Assembly (NCBI GenBank): GCA_030062745.1
Contig: CP099851.1
Location: 9,426,393 to 9,490,392, forward strand
From: Capitulum mitella
Taxonomy: Eukaryota > Arthropoda > Thecostraca > Pollicipedomorpha > Pollicipedidae
Direction: 5' to 3'
Length of the DNA stretch: 64,000 bases
Below, piece after piece: positions 47,957 to 58,164 of this stretch. The notes below the pieces were generated by a model. It was given only the letters and a program-made list of their open reading frames with translations, searched no databases and was not told where the DNA came from. The first letter of the stretch is position 1. Each line of letters opens with the position of its first letter. Both the position numbers and the translations under genes were made by a program.

Positions 47957-48546
47957 TTTCTTGACTTGCTATGGAACAGTGTCAAAGACATCCTTAAATT
48001 CCTCTGTACACGGCGACTCAATCAGGATTCACTGGAAAATTTCTTTGGCACCATTCGTCAGGTCAGTGGCCACAAGGACCATCCCGACCCGACTCAGTTC
48101 CGTCAAGCCTACCGGAAAAGCAGCATGAACAGCGTGCTGCGGTCACCTGACGACGCTGTGAACCAGAAGCAGACAGACTGTTGGCCGTCGTCACGTCTGC
48201 CGCATCTCGACCTCACCACCCAATGCCTGAAACCGTCGTGCAGTTTGCACGTGATATCACTTCAGTCAGTCCCATTATGATAGACTGCGTCACCGAGAAC
48301 GTTCTGACGTATGTCGCTGGTTGGCTGGCCCATAAGGAGGGCCAGAACCACTCCTGTGAGCAATGCACCAGTGCCCTCCTCAGCCCGGACAGGGTTGTCC
48401 GGCGCGGCAGAGAGACGCTGTTGGGACTGAAGAGTTACACCGGCCTCACCTCTGCTGACGTCGGCAGCCTTAAGGCTCCTTCTGAGCCGCTGTTCCGAGG
48501 TGTGGCGGTGGCTTACGAGATCACTCAAACGCAGGCGCTGAGTGCA
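47951..48546 (+). pseudogene. P-element/THAP9-type transposase, C-terminal region (part 1, frameshifted)
   Basis: KFLCTRRLNQDSLENFFGTI followed by RQVSGHKDHPDPTQFRQAYR is the signature of P/THAP9 transposases (TxRLNQDxLENFFxxIRQxxGxxDxPTxxQF). After a frameshift near 48170 the next block reads ENVLTYVAGWLAHKEG...CEQC, the family's (L)xYVAGYL...C..C region. The frame is then cut at 48547 by the TTAA element. Not functional. Confidence 0.75.
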
Positions 48547-48550
48547 TTAA

Positions 48551-49761
48551 CCCTATTCCCGGAGGGCTAGACGGTATGGCCGATTCCCGGCAGGGGGGGC
48601 GGATTCGGCCCCCCCCCCTGAGATCTCGAGAACTACTCATCCGATTTCATCGCAACAAACGGCAATCGATTTGCCGTGACGTGAACTACATTTTGATAAA
48701 AACAAATTTTCAAAATTTTAAAATTTGTGGATACAGGAGGGCAAAAATGTCAAAATGGGGGGTACTTTTTGACTTCTTATAACTCCGTTGTTTATGAACC
48801 GATTTCGATGAAACTGGCATCAATCGAGAGATTATGGACAGGGCTTTTACCATGGGTATGCAAATCTGAAATTTTGAGAAAATTCATGGGCGTTCACAGG
48901 GTTTCAAAAATAGGGGGATTAGTTTTCCAATAACGGAATGAACAAAAGAGGCCAAAACACTTTTTTAGCTTCTGCTAGTCATGTTATGCTAAAGAAGTAC
49001 AAATCGCATTACAATGTTTGTATAATGTTAGCATAGGCGGTGCCAGGGACATAAAAAAGGGGGAACTGTCATGGTCACACGTTTCTCAGATCAACTTGTG
49101 ACCTTTGACCTTAAATGACCTCCAGTGACCTTGGGGTCACCTGGAATGATGTCGTGTGCATTCAATATTATTTGTAAACGTTTTTAATTGATTAAATTCA
49201 CTCTATTTCAAAAAATTCATTTTTTGGCTTTTGCGGTATAGGGTACGTGCACTGACATTTTAGGTCATAGCTCCGTGACCTGACCTGATATCAAGCTGAA
49301 ACTTGGTACACAAGTAGAGAGCATCTTTCTACGTCATATGTATTCCGGGTTTGGCATTTGAAAAAACGGCGCCGAAATTATTGCAAAAAAACAAATTTTG
49401 AATTTTGACCTTGACCTGACCTTGTAAAGTGACCTCAGATAAACAAAATTACATATGCGCATTGCCCAACTATTTAGCTATATATTCATATAAAGTTTTA
49501 TGTTCTATCTTAAAAACTCTGTTTTTGGCAGACATTTTCCTTGTACCCTCAACATGGCCAAAAATAACCTGAGGTGCCTCCCAAAAACGTTGCCTGGCTC
49601 CGCCCCTGAGCAAAATAGAATTTCGAAATTTTGTCACGGCGCGTAGAAGGAACAGCTAGGAAAAGTGACCAAGTTTCGTGAAGCTGCGTCAAAAAGCCTG
49701 GAATCGGCAAGCAAAAAACCCGAGGGGGGGCGGATTCCGCCCCCCCCTGCCGGGAATAGGG
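48551..49761 (+). mobile_element. piggyBac-like non-autonomous element, family B copy 1, inside the P-type transposase
   Basis: TTAA at 48547-48550 and 49762-49765; 1,211 bp. Both ends start CCCTATTCCCGG, and both carry a hairpin of G7-8/C7-8 around GGATTC(G/C)G. Interior has repeated TGACCT words (TGACCTTTGACC, AATGACCTCCAGTGACCTT near 49090-49130). No transposase. It interrupts the P transposase relic, so it inserted after the P element. Confidence 0.85.
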
Positions 49762-49765
49762 TTAA

Positions 49766-49995
49766 AGAACCATGGCATCGGACAAAAGCTTATGCTTTGT
49801 TTCGAAGATACTCCCCAGTATCAGGAGGTGGATGCTGGGCTATGCGAAACTGGCCGTTTGCGGGGGATAATGGCCCGATTCATACGCATGCAGCTCCACA
49901 TTCTGTGCGTGCGCACCACCGCCATGAACGGCAAAAGCACCAACCGGCTCAGTCGGAAACGCCTGAAGATGTCGTCGCGCCCCACACGGCAGTGA
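49766..49995 (+). pseudogene. P-type transposase, extreme C terminus (part 2)
   Basis: After the nested element the frame resumes, with RGIMARFIRMQLHILCVRTT as the recognisable block (cf. the family's final RxxxRMRLHxLCR), ending at TGA 49993-49995 region. The rest of the P element to 50500 is subterminal non-coding DNA. Confidence 0.55.
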
Positions 49996-50730
49996 AATAG
50001 GTGGAAAGTGTTCCCCAGCAGGAGTCAGCCGGCCGGGTAACGGTCCACCCGGTCGCGTTCATTCGCTTTGCCGAGTCCGACCGTCCCAGTCTTGGCGGCT
50101 GAGTCCACCTGCCCGAGTCCGCTGGCTGAGTCGACTGGACCGAAACAAGATACCAGTTTGCTCTGCCCGTTAGGCCGTGGCGTTCACTTTCCGCCTTCTG
50201 TCGGGGTCTCCTTCTGGTGGTTAAAAATGGAGACGCAGTCTGATGTGGCGGCCTTCTCGTGGAAGGCTGTGTTTTTACTAACAGCCACAGAAGGTTGTCT
50301 GGTAAGCACCTTAGTACCCGATATCTTGAGCACCAGCTGAAAACGAGAAATTACGGTGACTTTCAGCAGCAGTTGTTACGAGAGGCCGAAAGTATTCCTC
50401 GCTAACGATATTCTCGGCGCTAGATGGCGGTCGCGGCGCGCTGTCGCCGACAACAATAGAAAAATGGCGAAGTTTCCAATCCAGTAGTAGGTAATCCATG
50501 GTTTAGCCATTCAGTTTACACAACTGCTATCCCCATCTTACGACTGCTAAATTCAAACACATTAAATCTTGCTCACAAAGAAGTTTGACTTCAAACTTTT
50601 CGTAGTCTTCCTAGAAAGTTAGAAACCGCAAACAGTAGACGCACGCACACAGCATTTTTTTCTTGTCCGTCTTTGTAACCGATTTTCTGAGACAGAAGGA
50701 GGCAGAGCCAGATAACTATTGGCCAGACAC

Positions 50731-51053
50731 GTAGCCAGGATTTTCCTCACGGGGTGGGACAAATATCAAATTTTGTCATATGCTGCTGGCGTGGCGACGA
50801 AATTTTGTAGGAAAAAGCAGCATTTTTTATGTTACTGATCTCATATGACCACCCAAGAGCACGCCGTTTTATGTAACTGACCTTATATTTAACGTGGTAG
50901 AGCTTGCCGCAAGAATCTGCTCGAATACATATGTTTGTTTTTGCAACATATATATGATCACTATTCCGTATTCGCGCCAAATTGCCATATATTTAGTGAG
51001 GACCGCTTGGCTAAAGGAGGGGGGCATGACTCCATGTCCCCCTTGGCTACTTT
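50731..51053. mobile_element. Small MITE-like insertion with GTAGCCA ends
   Basis: Left end ACGTAGCCAGGATTTTC and right end (other strand) AGTAGCCAAGGGGGACATGG form a weak inverted pair, and the right end has its own GGGGGCATGACTCCATGTCCCCC fold-back. About 320 bp, no coding. Target duplication not clear. Confidence 0.4.
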
Positions 51054-52052
51054 CCTGCTATTGATGTAAAAACGGGGTGGGGTCCTTCCGGACACGGACC
51101 CTACCACGACACCAAACAGCGCTACGCACCGCCCAGCGCCGTTCCACCCTCCACCGTGAGTCGTCGGCCGAACTCGTCATGGGGAGCCAAAAGCACCGGT
51201 ATCGCTGTTTCGCTCGCCTGCCACACGGTCGTTACGTGCGACCCGGTACACACATAGGGGAGAGTGGGGTAAGGCGCCCACTTGGGTAAAGCGCCCACCA
51301 CCATCTAGCGGCGAAACTAAACGACGTACCCCCATTTTAGAATTATTGGTAAGCAGAGGCCTTTCGGAAAGGCGGCGGGTTGGATTTTGGTGCACCTGGT
51401 GAGTTCGAGCTGGTTACGGCGAAGCGATGTTTGTTTTCGTACGTTACGATGTAAAAAATACAGACGTTAAGATTACGTTTGTGTATATCTAGCCGTCAGC
51501 TTACGCATAGCAACATATGGTGGCAAAAAGCCTTGTGTAAGAGCATGTGTATGGTATGATCTATTTGCGTCGTGATTGTCTCGTCATCCTGATACGTTTG
51601 AAATAGTTGCAAATGGTGCCTGTGGACAAAGCGCCCACCCCCAGGGTCGGGGTACAGCGCCCAGTGGGCGTTTTAACCGCACTTAGATGGGCGCTTTACC
51701 CCACATTCATGCAAATAAAAAAAACATCCTTGCATATATGCATTCCGGAAGTCAAGAGTTAGAATCAGTGCTTGGTTGGCAGTGGAGCGAAAGTAACTAT
51801 GACAAAACTGACCGAGGGGTAGAAGGTCAGTACACTGTTTCCCCCTCTCCCCGCTTCAAAGTATGGTCTTGTTTTTTACTAATAAAATAATGCATGACGT
51901 GACGCAGACTGGTGAGAGCTATCACATTCACCCTAGTACAGGATGATACTGCCCCTCCCCTCGCATATAAAGATACGCATAAGGGCTGCGCTGATTTGTA
52001 CTAATGCATCAGTACAAATCAGTGATGTCAGGGGTGTACTGTTGCAGATATC

Positions 52053-52667
52053 ATGCCTCGAAAATACGTAAGGAAGAGTACGTGGGCAAGCTATAGTACT
52101 GAAAGTCTACAAGCTGCGTTGACTGCTGTAGGAAATGGTGAAAAGCTGAAAAGCATGTCGACCCGATACAGCATCCCCCGCAGGACGCTCCGCCTCCATA
52201 GAGACAAGGTTGTCCAATCTCCAGGACGTCCGAAGCTGGGACGTTTCAGGCCAGACATCAATGAAGCATTTGAGGAGAAGCTTAAAAATTACATTTTGGA
52301 CATGGAGAAGGCATTCTTTGGCCTAACGACTACCGATGTCCGGCGCCTTGCTTACGAGTTCGCCCAGGTGGAAGGCATCACTCACCGATTTAACATGGAG
52401 CAGAAGATGGCCGGGCGAGACTGGCTACGTTGTTTCTTTCAACGCCATCCTGAGCTCTCTATCCGGAAGCCTGAGGTGACCAGTTTGGCTCGAGCTGTGG
52501 GATTCAACCGCCCACAAGTGAAACGTTTCTTTGACATCTACGGAGAACAGCTCGACGCGTGCAAGGCGAACCCGATGCGAATATGGAACGCTGATGAGAC
52601 AGGACTGACGACGGTACAGCAGACTCTGTGTTGGCTACCAGGGGACAACGCCGAGTGGGCAAGGTAA
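52053..52667 (+). pseudogene. pogo/Tigger transposase, N-terminal part
   Basis: ATG at 52053. Residues about 15-60 form a psq-type helix-turn-helix (SLQAALTAVGNGEKLKSMST, YSIPRRTLRLH), followed by a CENP-B-type second DNA-binding region (FRPDINEAFEEKLKNYI ... WLRCFFQRHPELSIRKPE) and the first catalytic Asp in IWNADETGL (residue 181). A small indel near 52625 throws the frame and the reading ends at TAA 52665-52667; the catalytic domain continues in another frame. Confidence 0.85.
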
Positions 52668-53380
52668 CTAGCGCAGAGAAAGGTAGGACGGTGACAGTCA
52701 TGTGCGCCGTCAATGCGTGCGGCCAGTACGTCCCACCAATGCTGATTTATCAGCGCAAGAGGATGGTAGAAACACTCTCAAAAGGTGCTCCGCCTGGTTC
52801 ACTAGCCACAGTAACACCCTCCGGCTGGATGGATTGCGATTCGTTCTTGATGTGGCTCAAGCACTTCGCAAGCGTCGTGAAACCCAGTGAAGAGGAAAAA
52901 CATATCATCATTATAGATGGACACCAGAGCCACAAGTCACTAGCCGCTGTCGACTATGCCAGAGAGCACGGAATCGCAATGATTACTCTTCCGCCTCACT
53001 GCACCCATCGCATGCAGCCATTGGACGCAAGTATCTACAAGGCACTGAAAAGTGCCTACGACACTGCTGCAGACTGTTGGATGCACTGCCATCCTGGCAA
53101 GCGCATAACGGACTACCAGGTCGCGGAAATCTTCTGCGCTGCCTACAGCAAAGCTGCCACCATCGAGGAAGCTATCAACGGGTTCCGGTGTACGGGTTTG
53201 TGGCCCCTGGACACTAGCATCTTCACCGACGAAGACTTCGCTCCGTCCATGCTAACTGAAGAGGAAGACCCCCCCCCTGTCCAGATGGTCCCACGGGTGT
53301 CTGTGGGCAGCAAACTAGGACGTCCTCTGCCGTCCAGACAGAGCAGGACGCTTTCAACAGCACCAATTTTATCGTCTTAG
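52628..53380 (+). pseudogene. pogo/Tigger transposase, catalytic DDE domain part
   Basis: Continues from the previous frame with LATRGQRRVGKVTSAEKGRT. The second and third catalytic aspartates are in IIIIDGHQSHKS (codon near 52916) and MQPLDASIYKALK (near 53024), giving a DDxD triad with 35 residues between the last two. The frame ends at TAG 53378-53380 after another frameshift; the tail continues in a third frame. Confidence 0.87.
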
Positions 53381-53409
53381 GACAGCAAGCGGAGGCAACA
53401 GCGCATGCA

Positions 53410-53832
53410 GTGCAAGACTCGGCGACTACGAGCAGTGCAGAGAAGAGGACCTGTGAGCAGGCCCCGGGGTTCTGTGAGTCAACGGCTATGCCAAGCACCT
53501 CGGCTTCAGGCTTAGTTGACATCTTTTCGCCAGTCAAAGCAGCGGTCAGAACGAAAACGAGGAAGGCGGAGAAGTCCGAACTCCTCACGTCTTCATCATA
53601 CAAGAGGCGTCTCGAGGAGAAGAAGAAAGTGCCAGTAGTGAAGAAGAAAGCCAAGAAAAGCACACTGCGCAGCGATAAGAGTGACGATATCACTTGCTTC
53701 GTCTGTGGCATGCTCTTTAGGCGTTCTTGTGAGCGCTGGATCCAATGCACGGAGTGCAGCTCCTGGGTTTGCGAGCCGTGCACAGATGCAGACGAAAAGC
53801 AGAAGTCGTATGTCTGTGACTTTTGCCGTTAA
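53410..53832 (+). pseudogene. pogo/Tigger transposase, C-terminal tail with PHD-like zinc finger
   Basis: Ser/Lys-rich linker, then ITCFVCGMLFRRSCERWIQC, TECSSWVCEPCTDADEKQKS and YVCDFCR: eight cysteines spaced C-x2-C...WIxC-x2-C...W-x-C-x2-C...C-x2-C. This resembles the PHD-like finger at the end of many arthropod Tigger transposases, with Cys where His is usual (SSWVCEPC). Ends at TAA. Likely a chromatin- or DNA-contact module. Confidence 0.75.
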
Positions 53833-54798
53833 ACCTGTAGCACCAGTGGAAAGCAGCTGTAACCACCAGTGGAAGTCACTCGTGCAAACAGCAGGGTCGA
53901 TTTTGTTCTAAAACTTAACATTTCTTCGTTCTATATGACAGTCCTTCTTCGGTGATATACGATTGTAGACTGGCGGATGGCAGTGGGAAGCCACGATTCT
54001 GTTTGGTAGATACGTTGGTACATTTCTGAGGAACGCGATATTGAGTTCTTGTCCTCGCCGGTTGTAGCGAGCGAAGAGCCTTTGGGCATTCCGTTTCTGC
54101 AGGTGGAGGGTACAGGTCTTGTTTCTACGTGCACGTATGTATTCTAGCAAGTTTACTTTGCAAGAAATGCCTGCTGATAGACCTTTTGTCAAAGAATATA
54201 CACTGTTACGTTTGCATCACTTAAAGGCATGCAATTTTGCCAACACAGACCAAGTTTGTCTTTCTTGTGTTGCCAACGCGGCGTCGATAACAGTGAATTT
54301 TGCAGTCAAAATAAAACCATAGCTAAATTCTCCGGCTTTCGATATCGAAGAGGTCCAAGTTAGATGAGCTTTCCGTTTTCAGATGCCTAGAGTTACTGAT
54401 ATGCTACTGCTTACGCATCGGGTTCATAACTCCTTTGTTTTGCTGGCAAACGTTTGCTTGAAATAACAACACAGATGGTGACTGCTCATTTACCCTTTTG
54501 AAGAAATAATATCGGGGTAAGGTACAGAATCTCGCGGTTATGGCGGAGCTTTGGTTGGGGGCGTTTTGCCCCACACCAGCGGGCGCTTTACCCCATATAG
54601 GGGGTAAAGCGCCATTTTAAACCGCTTTGGGAAAAACGATTTTAACCTATTTTAGAATCATTCCTTCAAAACAGGTATTTCAAAACAGTTAGCCAATTTA
54701 TCAGAGTTTCTTACCATACCCTTCATTTTTTTGCAGCACTGCGACCACATATGATATTGCCGTTTTTCCTTAAGGTGTGCGCTTTACCCCACTCTCCC
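53833..54798. other. 3' subterminal region of the pogo element
   Basis: Non-coding; contains the GGGGGCGTTTTGCCCC and GGGCGCTTTACCCC repeats near 54555-54615 and the right terminal repeat. Confidence 0.6.
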
Positions 54799-55429
54799 CT
54801 ATGTGTTGCGCTCACCGCAGAGTAGTCCCGGCACCCCGCACTGGAGAAAGATAGCTGATCTCTAGTATCCCATGTATTCACTAATTACGAGTTACGGCTA
54901 CAGAATCGTACAGCCAATCCTAACATTCAACGTGACACATTCGATACAAACACACTCACAATCACAGCGCCTACATTTACGCAGGGGATAGCCCAACCCC
55001 AGAATCTCGAAACCCTCTTTGGCCCGACGCCCACATGACCTACCCCAAAGAAGCCACGGTGCGGAGTGCCCCGAAAGCCGGGCCTTCGCGGCCCACATCG
55101 CGCGCGCAACGGGAAGGGTCGTTCACCCCTTTGGCGCATGCGCCTAACCCGGCAGCAGCATCCTAGGCACCTGATGCAGCGCCCACCGCCGTCTAGCGGC
55201 CATGCGCGGCTCCACCGCCAGGGTACAACCCGACGGCCGAGGCGACTAGCGCCTGGCGGCGGGCGCTTAAATCAGGCACCCTTGATGCTGGTCATGCGCA
55301 AAAGGTGGCGCCGCTTCCCACCGCGTGGCCCGCACAATGCCGACTGCAGAGCGACCCCGCGCCGTAGTGGGCGAAACATTTTACATTGACATCCTTATTC
55401 TTTATTTGCGTGCTGCCGGGGGAACAACA

Positions 55430-55910
55430 CCGATTTCCTGCACATCGGTGGCCGCGGTCTCCGTCACGGTCGTGATCTTGACGGCTGATTCCGACAGGTT
55501 GTCCCCTTCTCGAAGTAGTCGCCTGAGCATCGCCTCGTTGTTCAACCCGCAGACGAAAGGGCACCGCGGTTGCTCATCCAGGCGCTCTCCGTATGCAGTC
55601 CTTCGCGATCCGCCGCAGTTCCGCCAGAAACTCGGAAATAGTCTGTCCCAGCTACGTCGTCCGGTTAAACTTGCACCACGACACGATCACTGTCGGCATC
55701 GGTGCAAAATGCTTCAGGGCAGTCAGCCAGCTCATCGTAGGTTTTCGTGGCGGGTAGAGCTGGTACCCATGGGCTTCGCCACGGGGGGGACGCATCCCCT
55801 TCAAACGCCTGATTGGGGATTATACCCCGCAATAATTGCTGAACGCAAGCTTCAATATTCATACCCGAAAAGCATGCTGCAGTTAGTGGATAATGCAAGA
55901 CGAACACTTA
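55430..55910 (-). pseudogene. Ty3/gypsy retrotransposon gag fragment
   Basis: In minus orientation the order of blocks is TYDELADCPEAFCTD, then (shifted frame) TISEFLAELRRIAKDC, then (shifted frame) CPFVCGLNNEAMLRRLLREG. These are the gag motifs S-x-x-EF-x-AELRRIA-x-(D/H)C and R-x-x-FVCGL-x-(N/D)E-x-(I/M)-(Q/L)RRLL of gypsy elements. At least two frameshifts and stops; cysteine-rich, zinc-knuckle-like remains follow at 55300-55430. No polymerase or long terminal repeats could be assigned. Confidence 0.7.
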
Positions 55911-56168
55911 CTTTATCTGGCATTTTCCTTCTTGTTGTTGAATCTGACAGTGAATAGCAACACAAATGATATTCAGAAATGATGCAATACGAGGCAATAC
56001 AATGGTGTAATACGATGCAATACGAGTACTAAGCTGGGCACCTGCCTTCTAGCGCTTGTGCGACTGCCACAGGATCAGGATGGATATAAGAGATAAGAAC
56101 GTGTTCGTATGTTTTGTATTATCCAACAGAAATAAATTAAAATGCTGTATAATATACTCTATAATATA
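55911..56168. other. No recognisable feature
   Basis: Short AT-rich stretch with repeated ATACGA/GCAATACGA words near 55985-56030. Confidence 0.3.
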
Positions 56169-57036
56169 ACCTCAGGGGGTGCGGTCAACTGCCCCCCCCC
56201 ATTCGGGGACAGGTTAATACGTGGAAACGTTGAGTTAAAGACACGGTGATTTTCGCAACGCTGCGAGGTGGACCCGCCGACGAAGGAGGTATGAAATGAT
56301 CAGGAATTAATTTTAACGTTCCTTTATTTTCGCGAAATATGCCGCTCCTAGTCTTATTTCTTGATCCTACTGGTTCTTGGGATGATTTCTCATGCTTAAA
56401 TTTTGGAAAAAAAGAGTAGTTATCAGTCCACGCAACTGGCTTTCAAACTTTTTGAACTTCATGGTATTAGTCACCATTGTGCAAGCCAGTTCTGCCAGTT
56501 TCAACCCAATCTGAGTCATTCATTGCCGATTTTGATGATAATGCAGTTTGACTCATAACAGTCATTGGCGACCTGACCTCAGGTCAGTGGTCGGAGGCCA
56601 TTGAAACTCTGCCCATTGACGGGAACTTTATGCCTGGGTCTCCCAGGATTCAAACTGTTCTAAAGAATTCCGTCAGTTTTCGAAAAAAACACGACCTATG
56701 TTGAAAACGGGCTTGACCTTAGGCCAATGACCCAGACATTTCCAAAATACCCGAGATGGCAGGTTTGTTGCATTTATCAAAATCTATGAGCTTTGAAAGT
56801 TTTATTGTGATATCATGTTTTGCGAAAAAGTTACAGCGCGCCAAACGTTTTTGGACATAGGTCCACTTGGCCTGTCCTACGTCAGACATTTTACATGACC
56901 TGAGGTCAAAAATTTGATAAAAGGTGCTAAAATGATCAAGCAAAAAGTACACGAAGTTTCGTCGCGCTTTTTTTCTTGCAATCTCAGAAAAACTTTAGGA
57001 AGGGGGCAGTCGACCGCCCCCTCAGTCGGGGACGGG
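56169..57036 (-). mobile_element. Two partial, older family A elements joined at a TTAA
   Basis: 56169-56213 is a solo right end (CCTCAGGGGGTGCGGTCAAC ... CGGGGACAGG) ending at TTAA 56214-56217. Directly after it a second copy runs to the right end GTCGGGGACGGG and TTAA 57037-57040, but lacks the first 350 bp of the intact copies. TGACCTCAGGTCA is present at 56574-56586 and TGACCTGAGGTCA at 56896-56908. Divergence from the 12.7-kb and 43.2-kb copies is obvious, so this is an older insertion. Confidence 0.65.
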
Positions 57037-57040
57037 TTAA

Positions 57041-58160
57041 TCCAGTCCGGCTCTGCGCGTCGCCCCGAGCGCGTGGTCAGACAGAGGTCGCGCCGCTCTG
57101 AATGGCTCTCCACCCCTGCCACCGGTGTACCTTTCCGAGTGATATATGTGAAACGACTGAGGAGCCTGAGTGACTGATGTGAATGACTAGTGTGAACGTG
57201 GTTGAGTGCTGGGCAGAGCATCATTTATCCACGTCCGATGCAACAGCTATCTGGTGCACACCCCTAAAACATCTGACGTTACCGCACGAATATGCACCGC
57301 GATACTGCGCGGCATCTGGTGTTCCTGGCGACCATCCGTATTCTGATCGCCGCTGCTACCCCTGCACCTCGAGCATGGATGGTACCAGCACATGTACGGT
57401 ATGTACAACATCAATCTCGTCCTGCCGTCACGGAGCAGATACTCCATGCCGTCACGGCGCAGCCCCTTGCCCGCCCGCGACCCAGCGGCCCGGTCAGCGT
57501 CTTGCCCCCGGTCGGTTGACGCCGCTCGCCGCCCGGCTGCATTGGGGACCTAGCGGCCATGACCTTGAGGCCAGCTGACCCGCAGCCTGCGGCGGTATCC
57601 ACGCTCGAACGTAGAACGCCGAAAAACCCGCCGCGGCCGGCGCTCCCGTCACCGACAGCGAGGGAACTGAGGCGGAAATCCGGGGGCCGGGAACGGCAGC
57701 TCCGAATTTCTGAGGATTTGTGCTATAAATGCGCACATTCTGCCATTCTTCCGTTCCGCACGTGAATCTGGCTCGGCAAATCACTTCCAGCTGTTTTGAT
57801 TTACAAATAGAGCTGATACGTAGCAAACTGCTGTCAAAGTAGCGTCGGGAGCGAACTCAGCTGAACAGGGCATATGCTGACCTGGCCTGGAATGCGACCA
57901 GCTGACCTCAGTCAGTAAAACTGCATGTCATAAGAACAATGAGAAGCTACTCTCTGATTTAGCACCAGGAATTGCTCTGCCGCTGCTAAATGGGGACTAA
58001 CGTGCGAGACATTCCGTTTGTAGCGCAAAAAAGTAAAATCTTTTTGTTTGACATGACCTGGAACGTAAATATTTGGCATAGAACACCAGATCTGGCGTCG
58101 CTGGATTCAGCACGCTCCAAGCAATCCGCTGGTTATTGTCGTGAGGCTCTATCTAAATTA
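57041..58160. other. No recognisable gene
   Basis: GC-rich frames at 57183-57826 are open on both strands without domains. 57990 onward may be the 5' part of the retrotransposon that follows. Confidence 0.3.
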
Positions 58161-58164
58161 GGAG

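Larger units (their letters stand above)
47102..50500 (+). mobile_element. P-type (THAP) DNA transposon, internally deleted, with a nested insertion
   Basis: The two ends are inverted repeats of about 31 bp: CATGGATTATACTACTGGAT... on the left and, on the other strand, CATGGATTACCTACTACTGG... on the right, both continuing TTGGAAACT(T)CGCC. They are flanked by a direct 7-bp GTTTAGC (47095-47101 and 50501-50507). Drosophila P elements likewise have 31-bp ends starting CATG and 7-8 bp duplications. Inside are a THAP zinc-finger fragment (47841-47956) and the C-terminal part of a P transposase (47951-48546 and 49766-49995), split by a TTAA element (48551-49761). About 2.2 kb remains without the nested insert; most of the catalytic core is missing, so it is non-autonomous. 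Confidence 0.8.
51257..54799 (+). mobile_element. pogo/Tigger-type DNA transposon with both ends
   Basis: Ends GGGGAGAGTGGGGTAAGGCG (left) and, on the other strand, GGGGAGAGTGGGGTAAAGCG (right), flanked by TA at 51255-51256 and 54800-54801: a TA duplication as expected for the Tc1/mariner-pogo group. 3,543 bp. The motif GGGTAAAGCGCCCA recurs inside both ends (51284, 51632, 51652, 51692, 54570-54615), likely as transposase-binding sites. The transposase is full-length in outline but has two frameshifts. Outside the TA the flanks also mirror each other (ACACA|TA ... TA|TGTGT). Confidence 0.85.
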
